This document shows positions 1-10,402 of a stretch of DNA of 64,000 bases, piece by piece. Both the position numbers and the translations under genes were made by a program. The notes beneath the pieces are model-generated. The model had not been told where the DNA came from. It searched no databases and worked only from the letters and a program-made list of their open reading frames with translations. Position 1 is the stretch's first letter; each line of letters begins with the position of its first letter. The DNA is from Metopolophium dirhodum (Eukaryota > Arthropoda > Insecta > Hemiptera > Aphididae): contig NC_083565.1 of assembly GCF_019925205.1 (NCBI RefSeq), positions 38,468,241-38,532,240 on the forward strand, given 5' to 3'.

Positions 1-7
1 ATATTAT

Positions 8-266
8 ACTAGCTGATCCTGTGCACTTCGTTGCCCGTTAAATGTACCAACTCTATATGACTCAAACTTTGTTCAATTCGTTATTTAATATTCGGTGTAC
101 GGTGTTCAAAATGTATCTTAACTTTTCTGATGCCTGGAATAACAATTCTGATTCGCAGCAGTATATTATCAGGCAGGCAATCTACCTGCGGTAGATCGCG
201 GACCCGGTGCGGTTTGTACGTAAGTGTATGATTTAACTCTAAAGTATCAAAGTTATACCAAGTTTA
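8..266. repeat. Dispersed repeat, copy A
   Basis: This stretch begins ACTAGCTGATCCTGTGCACT and recurs with roughly 90% identity by eye at 53510-53770. Both copies share the palindromic core CTACCTGCGGTAGATCGCGG and the tail GTTTGTACGTAAGTGTA. No coding capacity is seen. Similar 'GATCCCGTGCACTTCGTTGCC' leaders are common in insect repeats, but I cannot assign a class. The copy may extend past the left edge of the window. Confidence 0.7.
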
Positions 267-720
267 TTTTGATATAATACGGTGGATTAAAGTAATCAAT
301 TAATACATAGTCCTAACCTAACCTAAACGTACTGAATTCCGACGAATAAAAACCAAATTTAACTCTTATATAACTATTTAAAACTATCCTTCTACAGTAA
401 ACATAAAATATTATAATTTATTACATTAATATTAAATCTATATGGAATACAATTTCTTTTATAAAACTTATACATTTTGATTGTTATTGTTTGTTGAATT
501 GAAAACTTCTTGTTTTTGAACATCTACATCCGCATTTATAAACATATTAACTAAATTATAACATGTAATTATTTTTAATACTATAATTAAAATATATAAT
601 TAAAACTGAAAATTATCAAATATATTTAACCCAACATAAACAAATGTATTAATTATTTTCAAAAAAAAATATAGTTAGTATCATAAACTTGGTATTGGAA
701 AAATCTAATAAATTACTTAC

Positions 721-815
721 CTCCGAATTTATTGAATATAGATTTGTCTTTTGTATTTGTTTCATTTTCATCTTTTTCATTACTGTCCATTACGCCATCA
801 GAATTTTCACCAGCA
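721..815 (-). CDS. Candidate internal exon of an unidentified gene
   Basis: Read on the minus strand, this 95-nt stretch is open in one frame. It is preceded by a splice acceptor (ATATGATTTTAG) and followed by a consensus donor (GGAG|GTAAGT). It encodes about 31 residues, acidic and Asn/Asp/Lys-rich, ending SIFNKFGG. The phase is 1 at both ends, so it is a symmetric exon. No domain is recognised and no neighbouring exon of compatible phase was found. The rest of the gene may lie outside the window or be lost. The strong splice sites are the main support; a chance ORF is the alternative. Confidence 0.4.
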
Positions 816-1097
816 CTAAAATCATATCCACATATTAATGGTTAAAGTATTAAAAGAAAAGTATTTCTAACTGAAATTGATAGATCTTTTGAGCATCTTT
901 GCTTAAACGACTACGCTTTGATCATCTATATAATCTCTTGAAATTCGATAATGTTCGCCACTCGATTGTCTGTAATCCTCGACTATATTATAAGAATCGT
1001 TGGTGTCGAATGATATGTGATCTCTGGAACGTTATAGCAGGTAGGTATACCTCACCTGTATTACGTTATAATTAGAGCTCGGATGTTAATGACCAAA

Positions 1098-1235
1098 ATG
1101 TCATTAAAATATGCATTTAAAAATTTCAAAATATGCTAAAATATGCATTTAAAAATTTAAAAATATGCTTATATATGCCTTTAAATATATCAAAAATATA
1201 CCTATTTTTCAACAAATATATGTAAAGATGAAAAA
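1098..1235. repeat. AT-rich stretch of repeated ATATGCATTTAAA-like motifs
   Basis: Several near-copies of AATATGCATTTAAAAATTT and AATATGC follow one another. A similar motif set (TGCATATTTT, TGAAATGCATATTATTGCA) reappears at about 63480-63620. Such motif clusters often sit next to transposon ends; no matching TIR pair was confirmed. Confidence 0.5.
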
Positions 1236-1310
1236 ATATGCGCAAAAAAAGGTGTTAATATTAATTCAAAATAAATTATGAACACTATTAAATGTATACC
1301 TACTAAATAT

Positions 1311-1694
1311 TTAGCCAAAACATCCAATTTTTATTCCATCATACTGATCGATCTAGTAGTTCGATAATACTTTTTAAAACAGATTTGAATTCGTTGTTAT
1401 GTCTACTTCATATTGAGGTAAGTCCACTTTTCCCAATTTCACTCCCCCCCCCCCCCCCCATACCACTAAAAATTTAGCTTGAATATTTTGAAATTTCGGA
1501 ATTCTCAAACGTTGATTTGTATTTGTGCAAAACCCCCGCCAAACTAATGCTATCTAAAATCTGAAAAACATCTACGAAAAGCACGCGATGTGTTCAACAC
1601 ACACAAATTCTAGTGTTAAAATTAGAGTCATTGGTTAAATTGTGTACCTACAACCACGGCCCATATGCGGCCGCTGGTCTTTGATAAAAATAAA
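1311..1694. repeat. Long direct repeat, copy 1
   Basis: This 384-bp segment starts TTAGCCAAAACATCCAATTT and ends near GCGGCCGCTGGTCTTT. It is repeated in the same orientation at 2529-2907 with only scattered substitutions. It contains an 18-base C tract (about 1442-1459) that is interrupted in the other copy. There are no TG...CA ends, so an LTR assignment is not supported by the termini. The 830 bp between the copies contains only a spurious AT-rich ORF. Confidence 0.8.
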
Positions 1695-2528
1695 TAATAT
1701 TATAATATAAATAATATTATTATGTTACACGCGGTAAGTGAGTAAGTGACATTTTTTTAATTACGTACTCAAAACAATTAGACATATACGTGTCTTTATT
1801 TTGTAAATAAAAATGCACTTAAATTTATTTTTATTATTATTTTAATCGTTTTATACTTTTATCAAATAAAAAAAATTTGGTATCAACTAATATCATATAT
1901 CCCAATATTTTAACGATTGTTAACATAGAAATATTTTCTTCTTTCGTTGTGATTCAAAAAACGAATAATAGTATTTACTTGAAATTTTTACCAAATATTT
2001 ATATTAGCTTTTTCTATGAATATTATATAACATGTAATGTTATATTTAAGGTTTATATGCTTAATGGTATAGTTTTAAAAATATTTTGACTCATTTTGAG
2101 CTCTTTATAGACATTTTAAATTTAATATTTTTTAGTTTTTTTCAATAATTGAAGGGCGACATTCCAAAACGTGCTATCGCCATTTTTTAAGAAATCGAGT
2201 TATACATGTAGTTTTACTGTAATAGTCTGGAAGATTTCGATTTTTTATATAATTTAACTCTAATTCATATATTTATGGTAAAAATTTAACTAAAAAAAAT
2301 TGAACTTAAGTCATAACGTACTATTGTCTCTTGTTCTCACAATCCAACATGTGCTATTAACATGGTGTACTTCAAAACATTCTATTACGTATAATATGTT
2401 CATCCATGTTACAAAAATATTTTGAAATTTATTGAAACGAAGTTTTTTATGGCACGACGCGGATCTAGCCGGTAAAAAACGTTCCTAACGAAATACTGTA
2501 ATTTATAATATTATATTAAACAGTTATT

Positions 2529-2907
2529 TTAGCCAAAACATCCAATTTTTATTCCATCATACTGATCGATCTAGTAGTTCGATAATACTTATTAAAACAG
2601 ATTTGAGTTCGTTGTTATGTCTACTTCATATTGAGGTAAGTCCACTTTTCCCAATTTCACTCCCCCCCTCCCCTGACCTCTAAATATTTAGCTTGAATAT
2701 TTTGAAATTCCGGAATTCTCAAACGTTGATTTGTATTTGTGCAAAACCCCCGCCAAACTAATGCCATCTAAAATCTGATAAACATCTACGAAAAGCACGC
2801 GATGTGTTCAACGCACACAAATTCTAGTGTTAAAATTAGAGTCATTGGTTAAATTGTGTACTTACAACCACGGCCCATATGCGGCCGCTGGTCTTTAATA
2901 AAAATAA
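2529..2907. repeat. Long direct repeat, copy 2
   Basis: Second copy of the 1311-1694 repeat, in the same orientation, with a start-to-start spacing of 1218 bp. Both copies contain the NotI-like GCGGCCGC and CCACGGCCCATATG motifs. The two copies could be the terminal repeats of a miniature LTR-type element or a segmental duplication. Confidence 0.8.
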
Positions 2908-3037
2908 CCTTTTTATGATCAATATATTTACGACTACGTAGTTCGGCGCGTTTTGTATTTTCAATTTTCATTTTATTTACAATTATCCATCTACGATTCA
3001 TTTCTACTCTCCGACCGATGTGAATCTATTACTCAAA

Positions 3038-3451
3038 ATGGATTTGTTTCAAGACGAAGTAAGTACCTATAATAATTTTCAATGCTTTCCATTTTACTAT
3101 TTAGTAACTAGTAGTTGTTAAATTTACTCTACTCTACAGTTTCTTTATGATACTTTTGTGGATGATGTTTTGGAGACAACGTCGTTACAGACGGTGATGT
3201 AGTCAACTCCACCACTTCACGAAAACGAAAATAATATTATATTGCTTTGTCCAGATAATTCTTCAGTCATGAACATTTCTTTCTCCAATAATACTTACAG
3301 TTCGAAAATTGTGAAACAAAAAGAAATTTTGCACCATGATCATACTAAATATGGTAAATATAAGCCTATGGAATGGACTGTAGGTTTTGATAGTCATTTT
3401 TATGCACCGTCATCGACATCGTACATTACTCCCTACGTTGAGCACGGCTAA
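3038..3451 (+). pseudogene. Two-exon ORF with one internal stop, unidentified
   Basis: An ATG at 3038 opens a 7-codon exon ending at 3058, followed by a GTAAGT donor. An 81-nt intron ends in a pyrimidine-rich TCTACTCTACAG at 3139. Exon 2 (3140-3451) continues in the same phase, has one in-frame TAG at 3200-3202, and then stays open for about 80 codons to a TAA. The C-terminal part contains KYGKYKPMEWTVGFDSHFY. I do not recognise the protein. It lies just upstream of Gypsy element 1 but shows no transposase or retroelement motifs. It could be a host gene fragment or cargo of the direct-repeat unit before it. The splice signals and preserved frame are seen directly; that it was once a gene is inferred. 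Confidence 0.4.
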
Positions 3452-3531
3452 TATGCTGAGTGTTAGTAATGACAAATGTGTATATATGTATGAAATATAT
3501 ATTATGCTGACGCGATGTTTAGCTCACATCG

Positions 3532-4006
3532 TGTAAATAACCGACCTGGACGCCTGGCGGGAGTCAGTTATGATAGAGTCGACAGTGAGGTAGTCGATAG
3601 AATATAGTTGGCGGTTGATAGTTGGATGGTCAAGAATGAGGAGTCATAGTCGGTGGTCGATAGAGGAACTCGAGAACTGACAACGACCTGAAGAGGACCT
3701 GCGGACGACCAGCTCAACCCACGTTTGGACATCGGCACCCACGACACACCATGGCCCGATCGGTACCTAGCCCGGAGTTATAATTTATAAGTATATTTCA
3801 ATATTGTAACTTGTAGTAAATAATAATAATACATCAATAACAGATATATATATATATATACATTACGTTGAGTACTTGCTTCACATAAGGTAACCCTGAT
3901 CCCTAGTAATAATATCACACACCGAGGTCGAGTCTCCGAGACCTCGTTAATATAAGCAGAACGACACCGAAACGGGTAAGAGCCCAGGTGAAGAGGAGAC
4001 GTTACA
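3532..4006 (+). repeat. 5' LTR of Gypsy element 1
   Basis: The segment from GCCTGGCGG (3552) to GTTACA (4006) is matched by 10403-10860 with about 90% identity by eye. A TG at 3532 (TGTAAATAACC) is the likeliest start but is not present in the other copy. The end ...GACGTTACA is shared with the other LTR and with an inverted fragment at 30440-30587. An (AT)n run lies at about 3845-3862. Confidence 0.8.
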
Positions 4007-4008
4007 GT

Positions 4009-4023
4009 TGGTGGAGGTGCCCG
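4009..4023 (+). promoter_or_regulatory. Candidate primer-binding site
   Basis: Two bases after the LTR end comes TGGTGGAGGTGCCCG. The register TGG-A-GGTGCC would pair with the 3' end of a tRNA that starts GG(C/T)GCC and has discriminator U, as tRNA-Thr does. Element 2 has TGGTGGAGGCGCCG at the same distance from its LTR, which supports a shared primer. The tRNA assignment is an inference. Confidence 0.45.
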
Positions 4024-4170
4024 TCCCTGGAGTCCCGATTTTTTTTTTGGAAATTATATTTTGTTTTTTCTCGAGAAAAATTTCGATTCTAAGGTACACC
4101 CCTTGTGTTGTGATATTATTGTTGGGTGTCATGTGAATCTTATGTGAAGTTATTGGCCTAATAATTCTTA

Positions 4171-6267
4171 ATGGATGTCAAATTTTATATTAAACGAAAT
4201 ACTAATAATCAGATTGCTAAAGTAACAAAATTAAATATTTTATTTTTAAATGAACACTTCGATTCAGAAATAAATGCAACATAATTGATCGGCATATTAC
4301 GACAAATCGATGAGAATAATTTAGGAGATTTTTTTGAAAATTCGAAATTTGGAAAGATACCTTTATCGGCTAAGTTAGTTAAAAAATTTACGCTTTGAAC
4401 ATTATACGAAGTCGAATGTTTAAGTAAAGATGAATTTAATGCACTAACACCAGTAGAAAAAAAATTTGAATTCATAATATCTCAGAAAACGGTATCGTGG
4501 ATACTTTTGTTAGATAAATCTGAAGTAGTCGGTTTTTTAAAATTGTGTAGCATACATTGTGAAGAATCGTCAACCCTCTTACACTTAAGGGATCTCGCGA
4601 AATCAGCAATAAAAACTTTTAGAGTTGGACTTCTTGATACCGAAGATAAAGATAATTATAACGATAGTACTGCAAATCTTACATTTACTGAAAATAAGTT
4701 ATCATTAGATTTCAATAATAGCCAGAAAAATCATTGTGAAAAAAATATTAGCGAACCCGACTCACAGGTAGAATTAGAAACTAAGGGTACCGATACGGTT
4801 GGACCTAAAGACGTGGCCCAACAGTTAGAAAATCTCTTAATAGACCAATCACTTTCACCAATTAAAAATACTGAGCAACCAAATAATTTGAAATTTGAAT
4901 CTGTAGAGGTAAATCAAAATAATAAATTGAACGCTAGTTCAAAAATTGATAATATAGTTAAATCAAATACGAAAAATAAAATGGCAAGACCTCAACAATT
5001 TGTACCTAATATTTTCAACGGTTCGGGCGATGAATGCGTTTTAGAATTTTTCGAGTACTTTAATGTGGTAGCTACTGCTAATGAGTGGTATCCGCAAATA
5101 AAACTAACTTACTTGCCATTATATTTAAAAAATTCCGCTTATAAATTATACAAGACATTAACAATTAATAACTTATATCCGACTTTTGATGAAATAGAAC
5201 AAATATTTAAGGAAAAATTTGCATCGCCGGTTAGGAATCGTATGTTAAGAAACAAATTCCGAAATAAAAAATTAAAATCGACAGAAACAATATCGGAGTT
5301 CTTAGCAGATATTTTATACTTAATCAGTCAAACAAATTACACCATTCCTGAAACCGAGAAAATTGATATAATATTAGAGGCACTAACACCAGAATATTAT
5401 AACACTGTAACTATTATGAATAATGACACTTTAGACAACTTGGAAATTAATTTAAAGAAAATAGAAAATTCGAAATTGATGCACACAGATTTTCAAAATA
5501 TAAGTTCCGTAGATATTGACACTCTTAGGAAAGAAAATGAATTTTTAAAATCTAAATTAAATAATATTAACAATGGTAATAGGAATTTTAACCAGAAAAA
5601 GAAATTTAATAATAATATGCATGTGAATAGTCCTAGCCCATATTACAATGTTCAAAATAATCCAAACAATGCATTCAATAATAATATGTTCAATTACGAC
5701 CCATGCAATAATAACAATAATAGTTATAGTAATCAAAAACATAATTCAAATAATTCATTTAATCCAAACAACAATTTTAATAATCAAATGTATAGTTCAA
5801 ATAATTCATTTATTCCAAACAATTATGTTAATAATCAAAATTATCACCCAAACAATACTTTTTATCCAAATAATAATTACAACACAAATAATGAAATTAG
5901 ACTGAATCAATATATAGATCCTAATAAACACTTCCATCGAAAAAATACATATAACCCTCCAAATCATTTTAATAGTAATAATGGCTATACACAACCAAAG
6001 TGGAATGATAGGTATAAAAATAGGCCTAACCAAAAAAGTCAGCAATATTATAAAAATAATGTGTATAATAGTTATCAAGGTGCAAATTTTAACGAACAAA
6101 ACGTAGGCCAAAATTATCAAAATCCATCGCATGCTACAAATGGTATCAATCAAAATAATGTAGACGTAAATAACGTGATGAATCAGCACACTATCGGTCA
6201 GGTGCCTGATAATGATACACGTAATTTGAATAAAACATATTTTCATAATAATCAAAAAAACTATTAA
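4171..6267 (+). pseudogene. gag: Gag of Gypsy element 1
   Basis: An ATG at 4171 opens a frame that runs to the TAA at 6267, interrupted by TAA at 4282-4284 and TGA at 4396-4398; downstream of these it is open for 586 codons from about 4507. The central part, beginning near MARPQQFVPNIFNG (4981), has the retrotransposon Gag (PF03732-like) pattern: FFEYFNVVATANEW, LPLYLKNSAYKLY, and SEFLADILYLI before LEALTPEYYNTV. After about 5570 it becomes extremely Asn-rich with repeats of the form NNxFxPNNN. No CCHC zinc knuckle is visible, unlike element 2, so RNA binding may depend on the Asn/Lys/Arg-rich tail. Both stops are compatible with C-to-T changes, typical of old insertions. Confidence 0.85.
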
Positions 6268-6341
6268 GGCATGAGAGAGTGGTTAGACTCCCTCTGTGCC
6301 AGTAAAAAAATTCTAACGATAACATATTTTCTAGTACAACA

Positions 6342-6740
6342 TTGTTGGAAACAATAATAGCGAAAAAATATAAAAATGACGAAACCTTATTTCCAATTCC
6401 AAAACAATTAAAAAACTTAAAAATTAACGAAAAGCATAATGAAATTGATATTAATAAGAACACTGACATAGACGATTATAATATAGATAGTTTATTCAAT
6501 GAAAAAAAAGTAGCAGTCATGAGTGACCATAATATTCATAACAAATTCGCAAGTAAAAATTCAGTAACTGTTGAACATCAAAAAAATAATGACAATACAA
6601 TAAAAAAATGTATAACGACGTGTAATCCGACCTCGCTTCCGGCAGCATTCAAACCAGGTCAAAGACTTGAGGTAGTAGGCAAATGGCCCAAGCAAATATC
6701 AGGAAGCTATGAATACAATAATGACAAATTTAAATTATAA
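6342..6740 (+). pseudogene. Fragment between Gag and Pol, unidentified
   Basis: A 132-codon frame, different from that of gag, rich in Asn, Lys, Asp and Ile, ending SLPAAFKPGQRLEVVGKWPK and then running into the start of the RT remnant in another phase. In Gypsy elements this interval would hold the start of Pol and the aspartic protease. No D(T/S)G protease motif is present. It is probably the N-terminal piece of Pol left after the internal deletion whose 3' edge is near 6710. No ATG start is evident; the frame may have been reached by frameshifting. Confidence 0.4.
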
Positions 6741-7660
6741 AATTAACGTAAATTATATTGATGATTGCACATGTTTTGGGAAAACTTTTGACGATCACTT
6801 ATATTCTTTAGAATCAACTCTGAAAAGATTTAAGCAATTTAATTTAAAATTAAAATTGTCAAAATGTAAATTTAGATACACGGAGTTAAAAATTCTAGGA
6901 AATATAATTGATAACATAGGTATCCGCCCAACAGACGAAGGGCTTAAAGCAATTACACAAGTAAATTCTCCGACTAACATAAATCAATTATGTAGCTTTT
7001 TGGGACTGGCAAATTATTTTCGACGGTACATCCCGAATTTTAATAAAATCACTTTTCCTCTGACCGAGTTAACGAAAGGTAATTTCAAAACAAAAAGAGA
7101 TACCATAAAATGGGAAAAAAATCATGAAAATGCGTTTAATGAATTAAAAAGTAAATTAATAGCGCCACCAGTACTAATGCATTACAACGAAGATTCTGAC
7201 ACTATTTTAGTAACGGACGCGTCTTTATTGGGTTTAGGTGTTATTTTACAGCAGAGGGATGACAACAGTAATATTCATCCGGTATCTTTCGGTGCAAAAA
7301 AATTGTTACCAGCACAAAAAAATTATTCAGCGTTAGAACTTAAGGCATCAGCTTTGTTTTTTGGTTGCTCTCATTTTAGACAATACCTGTATGGTAAACA
7401 ATTTACAGGTTGGACGGACCACAACAATTTAGTAGGACTTCAAAAATTAAAATCAGATTCACATGTATTAAATCGCATAAGAACGAAACTAATAGGATAA
7501 TTTAACATAATATAATATAAGCAAGGTATTTTTAACAAGGCGTCGGATTTTCTATCAAGACACCCAACAGGTTTTGATGAATCGGCACAAATTAAATATG
7601 ATACCGAATTAGATTTAAATATGGCAAATGTAAATTCTACTGAAAAATTATAAAATTCTA
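6709..7660 (+). pseudogene. pol: Reverse transcriptase C-terminus and RNase H, element 1
   Basis: The frame from 6709 begins just before the RT active-site turn: YIDD at about residues 16-19 of this fragment. It continues through the thumb (SKCKFRYTELKILGNII, then FLGLANYFRRYIPNF) and a Ty3-type RNase H. RNase H acidic residues are present in VTDASLLGLG (about 170), ALELKA (about 210) and TDHNN (about 237). The fingers and most of the palm are absent. Stops follow at 7498-7500 and 7513-7515, but the same phase continues with NKASDFLSRHP, the usual end of the RNase H/connection region, up to another stop at 7651. Family membership is certain; the copy cannot be functional. Confidence 0.9.
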
Positions 7661-7689
7661 TTACTTACGATGATTTCATGCATAATAAT

Positions 7690-8145
7690 GACCAGGGAGT
7701 TATATTTGACTTTCGTATTCAACAGGTTAATCGAGACTTATTTAAGGACTATTTTGATGAAACATTTCACTTAGTGCATTTTGTTTCACGCGATTTTGAA
7801 ATGAACAACGGGATTAGCGTTAAATTCAAAAATAAATATGACCACGTCAACGAATTAAAGGCACAAAACAAAAAAATCGGTGAAATCGCTTATTTAAATT
7901 TTAACAGTCAGTTTATAATCTATTTAATTACAAAGTCAAAATTTTATGAAAAATCAACGTACAAATTTTTATTCACCACGTTAAAGTTACTAAAAATATT
8001 TTGCAGTACATAAAACATTAATAAAATAGCAATATCCAAAATCACCTTCGACTCGGAAACATTAAACTGGTTAATTATTTTAAATATGATAAAATACGTT
8101 TTTTGTGACACAGAAATCGACATAACAATTTCTACATTTACGCCA
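7690..8145 (+). pseudogene. Macrodomain (OARD1/TARG1-like) inside Pol, element 1
   Basis: Between RNase H and integrase, in the phase of both, lies a segment that does not belong to any standard Gypsy domain. It reads LVHFVSRDFEMNNGISVKFK, then GEIAYLNF, IIYLITKSKFYEKSTY, and after a TAA at 8011-8013 continues NKIAISKITFDSETLNW and MIKYVFCDTEIDITIST. This order matches macrodomains of the OARD1/TARG1/Poa1p type: a [VA]H-x-[VI]S segment, the G(I)-xx-xFK helix, the YLITK strand with the lysine that is catalytic in OARD1, the KP/STY turn, the aspartate before LxW, and the final I-x-IxT strand. Such proteins remove ADP-ribose from acidic residues or act on ADP-ribose phosphates. The assignment is from motif order read by eye; activity is not implied, given the stop. 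Confidence 0.75.
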
Positions 8146-9431
8146 TCGCAGCATATATCACTGGTAGAACCTATTCATTTGTTGCAAACGCGTGATGATT
8201 TTTTACGAGCCATAACTGGAGCAATTCTAAATCCCAAGTCATCAGAAATAAAATGGGTTAGGAAGGCGAAATCGTACGTAATAAACGATGATAACAGACT
8301 TATGATTTATAGAGATATTTATAAAGGTATTCCAAAATTAGTAATAGCATTGCCAACTAGCTTAATCAAAGAAGTGATCGAACATTTTCATAACGAAAAA
8401 ATGTCGGGAGCACATTTAGGTGTTCATAAAGTGTTTAATAAAATACAATCGCGATATCATTGGCTTACTATGCAAAAATATATAAAAAATTATGTAATTT
8501 CGTGCAGAAAATGTCAACAACGTAAACCAGATAAACAACCAGCGGATGGAATGTTACAATCGAATAAGATTTTAAATGGTGTTCCTTTCCAAGAGATTTA
8601 TATTGATTATATAGGACCTATGCTAGGCTCACGAAGTTGTAAATACATATTAGTTGCTACATGTCGGGCAACAAAATGTTGCTTTGCTAAATCATACAAA
8701 AACGCGGATGCTAAATCAACGACAAAATTCTTGTTAGAATTAATACTCACTTATGGCCCACCCAGAGTAGTAAGATCGGACAATGGCACGCATTTTACGG
8801 CAAAAGTTTTTACACAATTATTACTAGCTTTAGGAATTGAAAAGAAGGAGGGAATAGCTTATAGACCAACGAGTCAGGGACAAGAAGAAAGACAAAATCA
8901 GGTGATAATAGATATGATAGCACCATACGTTGCAGAAGGTGAAAATTGGACTGATGTTTTACCTATCGTATTGCATGCATATATAACACGGCTATACACC
9001 ACTCAACGGGATATACTCCATTTTATTTAGTACACGGCTACGAGCCTAGTTCAATTTTAGATATCGCAATTATTCCATCAAATTTAAATCATTCCACCAT
9101 TATAGAGCTACAAAAATTAAATTCAATCCGTGAAAAATTACCTGATATTTTACAAAAAGCATTTGATAAACAAAAAAGTTACGCGGACCGAGGGAAAAGA
9201 GAACAAGATTTTTATGTGGGAGAAAAAGTTTTAGTAAAGATTAATGTAAGACAAAATAAATTTTCAGATAGATATGAAGGTCCCCACACAATATTAAAGA
9301 AAATTAACCCAGTTACTTATTTAGTCGAAATAGATAAAAACGGGAAAAAACAAGCTGAGAAAAAACATATTCAACAAATAAAAAAATATAGAGATCGATC
9401 GCAAATAGAAAACGTGTACTATTATAATTAG
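8086..9431 (+). pseudogene. pol: Integrase, element 1
   Basis: The frame from 8086 encodes a Ty3/Gypsy integrase. The HHCC zinc-binding site is complete (H110 and H114, then C140 and C143 of this frame). The catalytic core has D174 (IYIDYIGP), D232 (VVRSDNGTHF) and E268 (PTSQGQEERQN), giving a D,D-35-E spacing. At about 8986 the phase shifts by one base: the expected HHSTGYTPFYLVHGYEPS continues in the next frame and remains open to TAA at 9429-9431. That part contains the C-terminal DNA-binding region (VGEKVLVKI ... YEGPHTILKKINPVTYLVEI). All catalytic residues persist; a single indel breaks the protein. The first 20 residues are the end of the macrodomain. Confidence 0.92.
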
Positions 9432-10097
9432 AAATAATATTTGAACATTTTATTATAGTTATTTATAATATGTAAAATTTAAATAGAAATCAAATCATGT
9501 TTAAGGAGTATTGTTATTCCTAGACAATTTACTTAGGTATATTTAAAAATATAAGAAGACAATAATATGGTCTCTCACAACATATTATTTACCACGTTGT
9601 AAATAATATTACTGTCGAGTGACCACCATAATATATTTCATAACTACTTAATTTCTTAATATTGTTAAGCAATATTAACGAAGCTAAGTTGTTTGTAAAA
9701 AAAAAAAGTGTTCATCACTTCATTTCCTAACGGTAGATTTTAATATAATATTATAGTGTAGGTATATAACGTAATTTTTAACAGTTTGGCATTTTAGCTG
9801 AATAAATATAGGTCAATGAGTGAACAACAAAAATATTAATTCATCACAATTTCATTCATGGGCTAATATTATAATATTATAAGTAAGGATATATATATAG
9901 CGTATACATTAGTGAATGATATTATAACACACCTAGAGCGTGACTACGACAGTCAATGAACAATGTGTCATAAGCATAACTATCGTTTTTAAAATTGTAA
10001 TTTAATATTTAACATTAATAACATGTAATCGGAAATCTTTATACTATATTATAATTAATCAATTCGTTTTAATTTTTATAATTTAGTAAATTGTAAA
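9432..10097 (+). other. Non-coding Pol-env interval of element 1
   Basis: This 666-bp AT-rich interval has no ORF worth noting. It contains short inverted motifs (CATATTATTTACCACGTTGTAAATAATA region near 9580-9610). In env-bearing insect Gypsy elements the env mRNA splice acceptor would be expected here; none could be picked with confidence. Confidence 0.4.
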
Positions 10098-10313
10098 ATG
10101 TTCGCAATAGTTACAGTTGTTCTAGCATTAAGCGTGATAATACCAGATACGTTGCAAACAGAAGAGACGATTATCGACAACTTCCAAGGACATGGATCGG
10201 GTATTTATTATGAACCAATTTATAAAATGAGAGTATATTCGAGTGAATTTAACTTACTAACAGGGCTTGCATTTGAAAAAAAAAAAATTCCGTTTTACGT
10301 TATTTACAATTAA
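10098..10313 (+). pseudogene. env: Truncated env N-terminus, element 1
   Basis: An ATG opens 71 codons. The first 20 or so residues (MFAIVTVVLALSVIIP) form a signal-peptide-like hydrophobic stretch, followed by GIYYEPIYKMRVYSSEFNL. The position after integrase, the signal peptide and the Gx-YYE...(K/R)V...SEFNL pattern resemble the mature N-terminus of env proteins of insect errantivirus-like Gypsy elements. The frame then degrades at an A-run near 10277 and stops; no furin site, fusion peptide or membrane anchor remains. An unrelated short secreted ORF is the alternative. Confidence 0.5.
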
Positions 10314-10402
10314 AACGTTACACAATTTTTTCGTTTATCGTTATTCAGAATTAAAACGTTACACAATTTTTGCGTTTATTGTTATTCAGAATTAAAACGT
10401 TA
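10309..10402 (+). repeat. 41-bp tandem repeat before the 3' LTR
   Basis: The unit starting ATTAAAACGTTACACAATTT repeats at 10309, 10350 and 10391 (period 41, about 2.3 copies). Each unit contains ACGTTACA, which resembles the LTR end. The array occupies the place where a polypurine tract and the start of the 3' LTR would be expected. Confidence 0.85.

Noticed and set aside
312..326. CCTAA repeats resembling the insect telomere repeat (also near 58515 and GGTTAGG near 13421)
   Set aside because: Only two or three units each; too short to be interstitial telomere sequence.
5557..6469. Minus-strand ORFs of 61-149 codons opposite gag
   Set aside because: They are mirror frames of the Asn-rich gag repeats (translated as Ile/Val-rich text) and have no independent support.
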